A stretch of DNA of 64,000 nucleotides, taken from Vitreoscilla sp. GTDB taxonomy: Bacteria; Pseudomonadota; Gammaproteobacteria; Burkholderiales; Burkholderiaceae_C. Location of the stretch: assembly GCA_018780145.1 (NCBI GenBank), contig JADMKA010000073.1:31242-95241 (forward strand), written 5' to 3'. The notes below the pieces were generated by a model. The model was not told the DNA's origin. It was given only the letters and a program-made list of their open reading frames with translations, and did not search any database. Numbering within the stretch: the first letter of the stretch is position 1; each line of letters starts with the position of its first letter. Position numbers and translations under genes: made by a program. Of this stretch, positions 60,578-64,000 are shown piece after piece.

Positions 60578-63253
60578 ATGAGTTCGAACCAAGCACCTCT
60601 TTGGGCCGACGTGAAGCGCCTGTTCGATCAGGCCTGTGACCTGCCCGCCGGGCAGCGCGAGGCCTTCGTTGTCGCCAGTGGCGCCGATGCGGCCGTGCAG
60701 GCCGAGGTGCTCAGCCTGCTGGCCCATGCGGCGGCCGACGAGGCGGGCGAAGCCGGTTTCCTCGGCACGCCGGCCCTGCTGACCGTGCCGCCCGCCGGGC
60801 CGGCGGCCGAGCCCCTGCTGACGCCGGGCCTGCGCCTGGGCGCCTGGGAAGTGACCGGCCCGCTGGGCACCGGCGGCATGGCCGAGGTGGTGCGGGCCCG
60901 CCGTGCGGATGGCGCCTGGGAAGGCGAGGCCGCCATCAAGGTGCTCAAGCGCGGCATCGATTCGGCCCAGGTGCTGGCCCGCTTCGCGCAGGAGCAGCGG
61001 GCACTGGCGCGGCTGAACCACCCGCACATCGCCCGCCTGCTCGATGCGGGCCGGGGCCCCGGCGGGCTGCCGTACTTCGTGATGGAGCTGGTCGACGGCG
61101 TGCCGATCGATCAGGGCTGCGCGGGGCTCGGCGTGGACCAGCGCCTGGCGCTGTTCCTGCAGTTGGCGGATGCCGTGTCCTTCGCCCACCGGCACCTGCT
61201 GGTGCACCGCGACCTCAAGCCCAGCAACGTGCTGGTGACCCGCGATGGCCAGGTGAAGTTGCTGGATTTCGGCATCGCCAAGGCGCTGGATCCGTTCGAG
61301 AGCGCTGGCCCCGAGCAGACGGCCGCCGGCCAGCGCCCGTTCACGCCGCACTACGCCAGCCCCGAGCAGGTGCGCGGCGAGCCGGTGGGCACGGCGACCG
61401 ACATCTACAGCCTGGGCGTGCTGCTGTACGTGATGCTCACCGGCCAACGGCCTTACGGGCTGGGCGCCACCACCGCCCAGGCAGCGGCACGCAGCGTGCT
61501 GGAGGCCACGCCGGCGCGGCCGAGCAATGCGCTGTCGGCGGCCAGCCGGGTCGAGCCCGGCTGGGAGGCCACGCGCCGGCGCCTGCGGGGCGACCTGGAC
61601 AACATCCTGCTGAAGTCGCTGGAGAAGCCGGTCGAGCGCCGCTACCCGTCGGTGGATGCGATGGCGCAAGACGTCCGCTGGCACCTGGCCGGCTGGCCGG
61701 TGAGTGCCCGCGCGCCGAGCTGGCGCTACCGCCTCGGCAAGTTCGCCGGCCGCAACCGTGTGGGCGTCGGCGCGGCGGCGGCCCTGTTGCTGGCGCTGGC
61801 CGGCGGCCTGGCCAGCACCACCTGGCAGATGCGGCAGACCGAGCTGGCCCGCCAGGCGGCCGACCAGCGCTTTGCCGACGTGCGCCGGCTGGCCAACCGG
61901 CTGGTGTTCCAGTACCACGACCAGATCGCCAACCTGCCCGGCGCCACCAAGGTGCGCAGCGAGCTGCTGGACGACGCCGTCAGCTACCTCGACGACATGC
62001 ACCGCCATGTGAACGCCGCAGCCGGGGTCGACAAGACGCTCGCGCGGGAGCTGGCCGAAACCTACTTCCGCATCGCCATCCTGCAGGGCGAGGCCTTCTC
62101 GCCCAGCCTGGAGCGGCTGGACGCGGCGCAACGCAACCTCGACAAGGCCCAGGGCCTGCTGGCGCTCTATGTGGGCGACCCCGCGCTGGACGTGGCCGGC
62201 CTGACCCAGGCCACCGACATCTGGCTGGCGCAGTCCTCGCAATCCAACCGGCGCGGCCAGCTTCAGCCTGCGCGCGAGGCGCTGGAGAAGGCCCGCGCGC
62301 TGGCCGAGCGCGGCCTGAAACAGGCGCCGGCCGACCAGGAGGCCTTGTCGCGGCTGGCCACGCTGGAGGGCCAGCTGGGCCTGCTGATCGGCGGCAGCGC
62401 CACCGGGGCCTGCCTGGGCCGGCCGGCCGAGGCCGAGCCGCACTTCGCGGCGGCACTGCGCCACATGGCCACCCTGCAGGGCCGCGAGCCGGGCAAGGCC
62501 GAGTGGGTGCACCAGCTGGCCTGGGCGCATTTCATTGCCGCCAATGCGGCCGTGCTGCGCGGTGACAGCGCGGCGGCCGTGCCGCTGGCCGAGCGCGCCG
62601 TGGCACTGCGCGACCAGGCCGCGCGCATGGCGCCCGACAACGCCCACTTCCGCCACCAGACGGCCGTGGCGCGGCTGTCGCTGGCCGTGGCGTTGGCCAC
62701 CAGCGGCCAGTTCGCCCGGGTGCCGGCCCTGCTGGACGAGGTGCAGGCGATCGGCGAGGCCAGCGTGGCGGCGGACCCGGACAACAAGGCCGCACAGCGT
62801 GACCTGCGGGCTTTCGGCATCACCCGCGGCCGCACCCTGGTGCTGGCCGGCCAGCATGACCGGGCGCGCCAGGTGCTGGCCCGTACGCTGCAGGGCCTGC
62901 CGCAGGCCAACTTGAACGAGGATTTCTACGTGGCGCGGGCCCGGGCGGAAACCCTGGTCTGGGCCGCGCGGGCCTGGCAGCCAGCGGACGCCGCGCAGGC
63001 CCTGGCACTCGCCGACGAGGCGCATGCACTGATGCAGCCGGTCAACGCGGCCAATGCGGCCCACTGGTGGATCGTGGCGCAGGCCCAGGGCGAGCGCGCC
63101 CAGGCGCTGGCCTCCCTGGGCCGGGCCGACGAGTCGGCCCTTGCCGCCCGTGATGCGCTGGGGGCCTGGCAGCAGGGGTCGCCCGAGGGCCGCGAGCCCG
63201 GCCTGTACGCCGCCTGGGTGGCACGCGACCGTCGCCTCGCCGGCAAGACCTGA
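60578..63253 (+). CDS. Membrane Ser/Thr protein kinase with TPR-like periplasmic region
   Basis: An 891-residue kinase with the same plan as the one at 4398. A helical leader (1-80) precedes the kinase core with PLGTGGMAEVV (95-105), Lys121 in AAIKVL, HRDLKPSN (210-217), DFG (230-232) and HYASPEQVRGE. One membrane helix lies at about 394-415, and a helical repeat region follows (about 420-891, ALEKARALAERGLKQAPADQ). All catalytic residues are present. It is divergent from its likely target, the sigma factor at 59907. No copy of the TGTCGGTT promoter is seen here, so the second pair is regulated separately. Confidence 0.9.
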   Translation: MSSNQAPLWADVKRLFDQACDLPAGQREAFVVASGADAAVQAEVLSLLAHAAADEAGEAGFLGTPALLTVPPAGPAAEPLLTPGLRLGAWEVTGPLGTGGMAEVVRARRADGAWEGEAAIKVLKRGIDSAQVLARFAQEQRALARLNHPHIARLLDAGRGPGGLPYFVMELVDGVPIDQGCAGLGVDQRLALFLQLADAVSFAHRHLLVHRDLKPSNVLVTRDGQVKLLDFGIAKALDPFESAGPEQTAAGQRPFTPHYASPEQVRGEPVGTATDIYSLGVLLYVMLTGQRPYGLGATTAQAAARSVLEATPARPSNALSAASRVEPGWEATRRRLRGDLDNILLKSLEKPVERRYPSVDAMAQDVRWHLAGWPVSARAPSWRYRLGKFAGRNRVGVGAAAALLLALAGGLASTTWQMRQTELARQAADQRFADVRRLANRLVFQYHDQIANLPGATKVRSELLDDAVSYLDDMHRHVNAAAGVDKTLARELAETYFRIAILQGEAFSPSLERLDAAQRNLDKAQGLLALYVGDPALDVAGLTQATDIWLAQSSQSNRRGQLQPAREALEKARALAERGLKQAPADQEALSRLATLEGQLGLLIGGSATGACLGRPAEAEPHFAAALRHMATLQGREPGKAEWVHQLAWAHFIAANAAVLRGDSAAAVPLAERAVALRDQAARMAPDNAHFRHQTAVARLSLAVALATSGQFARVPALLDEVQAIGEASVAADPDNKAAQRDLRAFGITRGRTLVLAGQHDRARQVLARTLQGLPQANLNEDFYVARARAETLVWAARAWQPADAAQALALADEAHALMQPVNAANAAHWWIVAQAQGERAQALASLGRADESALAARDALGAWQQGSPEGREPGLYAAWVARDRRLAGKT

Positions 63254-63356
63254 AGGCGCCGGGCCATGCCGTGAGCCGTGGGGCGCGCCTTTCGTGCGTA
63301 AGCAGGTAAGGACCGATTCGGTCCCCCCTCCAACCCACGAGCCCAGGAGCCCGATC

Positions 63357-63854
63357 ATGCCCACCCCGCGCCTTGCCTTGACCCTGCTGAGCCTTGCCGC
63401 CACCGCCTTGATCGCCGCCTGCGGCGGCGGCGACGACCCTGCCACGGATCCCCCGACGGACGGAGGTGGCGGCAGCTCTTTCACGGCCACCTGCGACACC
63501 ACCGCCTACACGGCCGGTTCGGTCGAACTGCCGACCGCAGCCCAGATCGCCGCCTACGCCGGCACCTTCAACGGCGACGAAGGCAGCTACAACATGAGCG
63601 GCGTCTTCACCAAATCGGGCGATGCCGCCCTGGTCATCGCCAGCGATGGCGTGCTGACCTACAAGGACGTGGAGTACGAGCCGTTGTCGATCTGCATCGA
63701 GAAGGTCTCGGGCGCCTACGGCAAGATCATGTACTTCATTGCCAACGACAAGGGCCATTTCGACGTCTCCGACGAGGAAGACGCCGATCTCGGCCAAGCC
63801 TGGGGCGTCTCGCCGGTTGACGGCACGACCGTCTTCACCAAGGGCGTCAAGTGA
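63357..63854 (+). CDS. Small lipoprotein of unknown function
   Basis: A 165-residue protein. The signal ends in a lipobox LIAAC at about 18-22, followed by a Gly/Asp-rich spacer (GGGDDPATDPPTDGGGGSS) and a beta-rich mature domain (VLTYKDVEYEPLSICIEKVSGAYGKIMYFI), with two further cysteines (ATCDTT, LSICIEK). The ribosome-binding site CAGGAG precedes the ATG. It is probably anchored in the inner or outer membrane. It is the gene after the kinase on the same strand (gap 103 nt) and may belong to its output. I do not recognise a family. Confidence 0.78.
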   Translation: MPTPRLALTLLSLAATALIAACGGGDDPATDPPTDGGGGSSFTATCDTTAYTAGSVELPTAAQIAAYAGTFNGDEGSYNMSGVFTKSGDAALVIASDGVLTYKDVEYEPLSICIEKVSGAYGKIMYFIANDKGHFDVSDEEDADLGQAWGVSPVDGTTVFTKGVK

Positions 63855-63857
63855 GCA

Positions 63858-64000
63858 TCAGCGGCGCGCCAGCACGGCGTCGCTGAGCAGCTTCAGCGCC
63901 TCGGCCGAGTCGTCCCAGCCGATGCACGCATCGGTGATGCTCTGGCCGTAGGCCAGGTCGGCGGGGGCGTCCTTGCCCGGGGTGAACTTCTGTGCCCCCG
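63858..64000 (-). CDS. aroG: 3-deoxy-7-phosphoheptulonate synthase, C-terminal part (runs off window)
   Basis: Only the last 46 codons are present on the minus strand, ending TGA (complement of 63858-63860). The visible sequence ends [20 protein letters not shown] and then a short helix to ARR, which matches the conserved C-terminus of class I DAHP synthases (AroF/G/H). The enzyme makes the first intermediate of the shikimate pathway. The particular isozyme cannot be told from this fragment. Confidence 0.85.
   Translation of the reverse strand, partial: GAQKFTPGKDAPADLAYGQSITDACIGWDDSAEALKLLSDAVLARR

Overview
The window is about 69-70% G+C, with densely packed genes, frequent 4-bp ATGA/GTGA overlaps and strong G/C third-position bias. 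Gene content (beta-class GST, PduO-type adenosyltransferase, class I DAHP synthase at the right edge, NnrU, pirin/azoreductase, several ECF sigma factors, GGDEF/EAL and hybrid kinases) suggests a free-living betaproteobacterium of the Burkholderiales (Rubrivivax/Leptothrix/Ideonella-like). That placement is inferred from style and content; there is no marker gene. No tRNA, rRNA, CRISPR array, transposase or prophage was found.

Layout. 0-3.6 kb: ABC transporter, peptidase-like hydrolase, a cysteine-free glutaredoxin and a GST. 3.7-19.7 kb: the most interesting part, a chromosomal system built from a phosphorylation-type ECF sigma factor, a membrane Ser/Thr kinase with TPR-like tail, a series of exported proteins, an exported subtilisin-like protein, an outer-membrane beta-barrel protein, a second ECF sigma factor with its membrane anti-sigma factor, a cysteine-cluster protein and further exported proteins. 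Five copies of one bipartite promoter motif (TGTCGGTT, exactly 15 nt, CGTGTACCC) lie in front of five of its transcription units and tie it together as one regulon. 19.7-30 kb: housekeeping and stress genes (thioredoxin-like protein, DUF427, LysR/azoreductase pair, pirin, crystallin-fold protein, DUF4397 lipoprotein, dienoyl-CoA reductase), with a 276-bp MITE-like inverted-repeat element. 30-43 kb: an orphan flagellin, a membrane phosphoesterase, SRAP protein, a glycerophosphodiesterase with a Pho box, a methyltransferase/radical SAM pair, NnrU, and a TRAP-type binding protein next to a hybrid histidine kinase. 43-49 kb: a c-di-GMP protein and a three-gene two-component operon whose two paralogous kinases have complementary defects. 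49-56 kb: secreted subtilase, 2OG oxygenase, a third ECF/anti-sigma operon, a Rieske oxygenase and an MBL-fold hydrolase. 56.0-59.2 kb: a visibly less GC-rich patch with a GNAT enzyme, a GIY-YIG gene interrupted by an in-frame TAA, a cupin-membrane fusion and a HAD hydrolase. 59.3-64 kb: cobalamin adenosyltransferase, a second ECF/Ser-Thr kinase pair (divergent), a lipoprotein and the 3' end of a DAHP synthase gene.

How the parts may work together. In the 3.7-19.7 kb system the first sigma factor belongs to the group usually partnered with a Ser/Thr kinase, and the kinase gene itself carries the shared promoter. The last three genes of the long operon add a second sigma/anti-sigma switch. The anti-sigma factor's periplasmic domain has the strand-helix pattern of a subtilase prodomain, and the same kind of segment precedes the peptidase domain in the exported subtilisin-like protein. 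A working model (inference only) is an envelope-sensing or surface-assembly system in which the exported protease-like protein talks to the anti-sigma factor.
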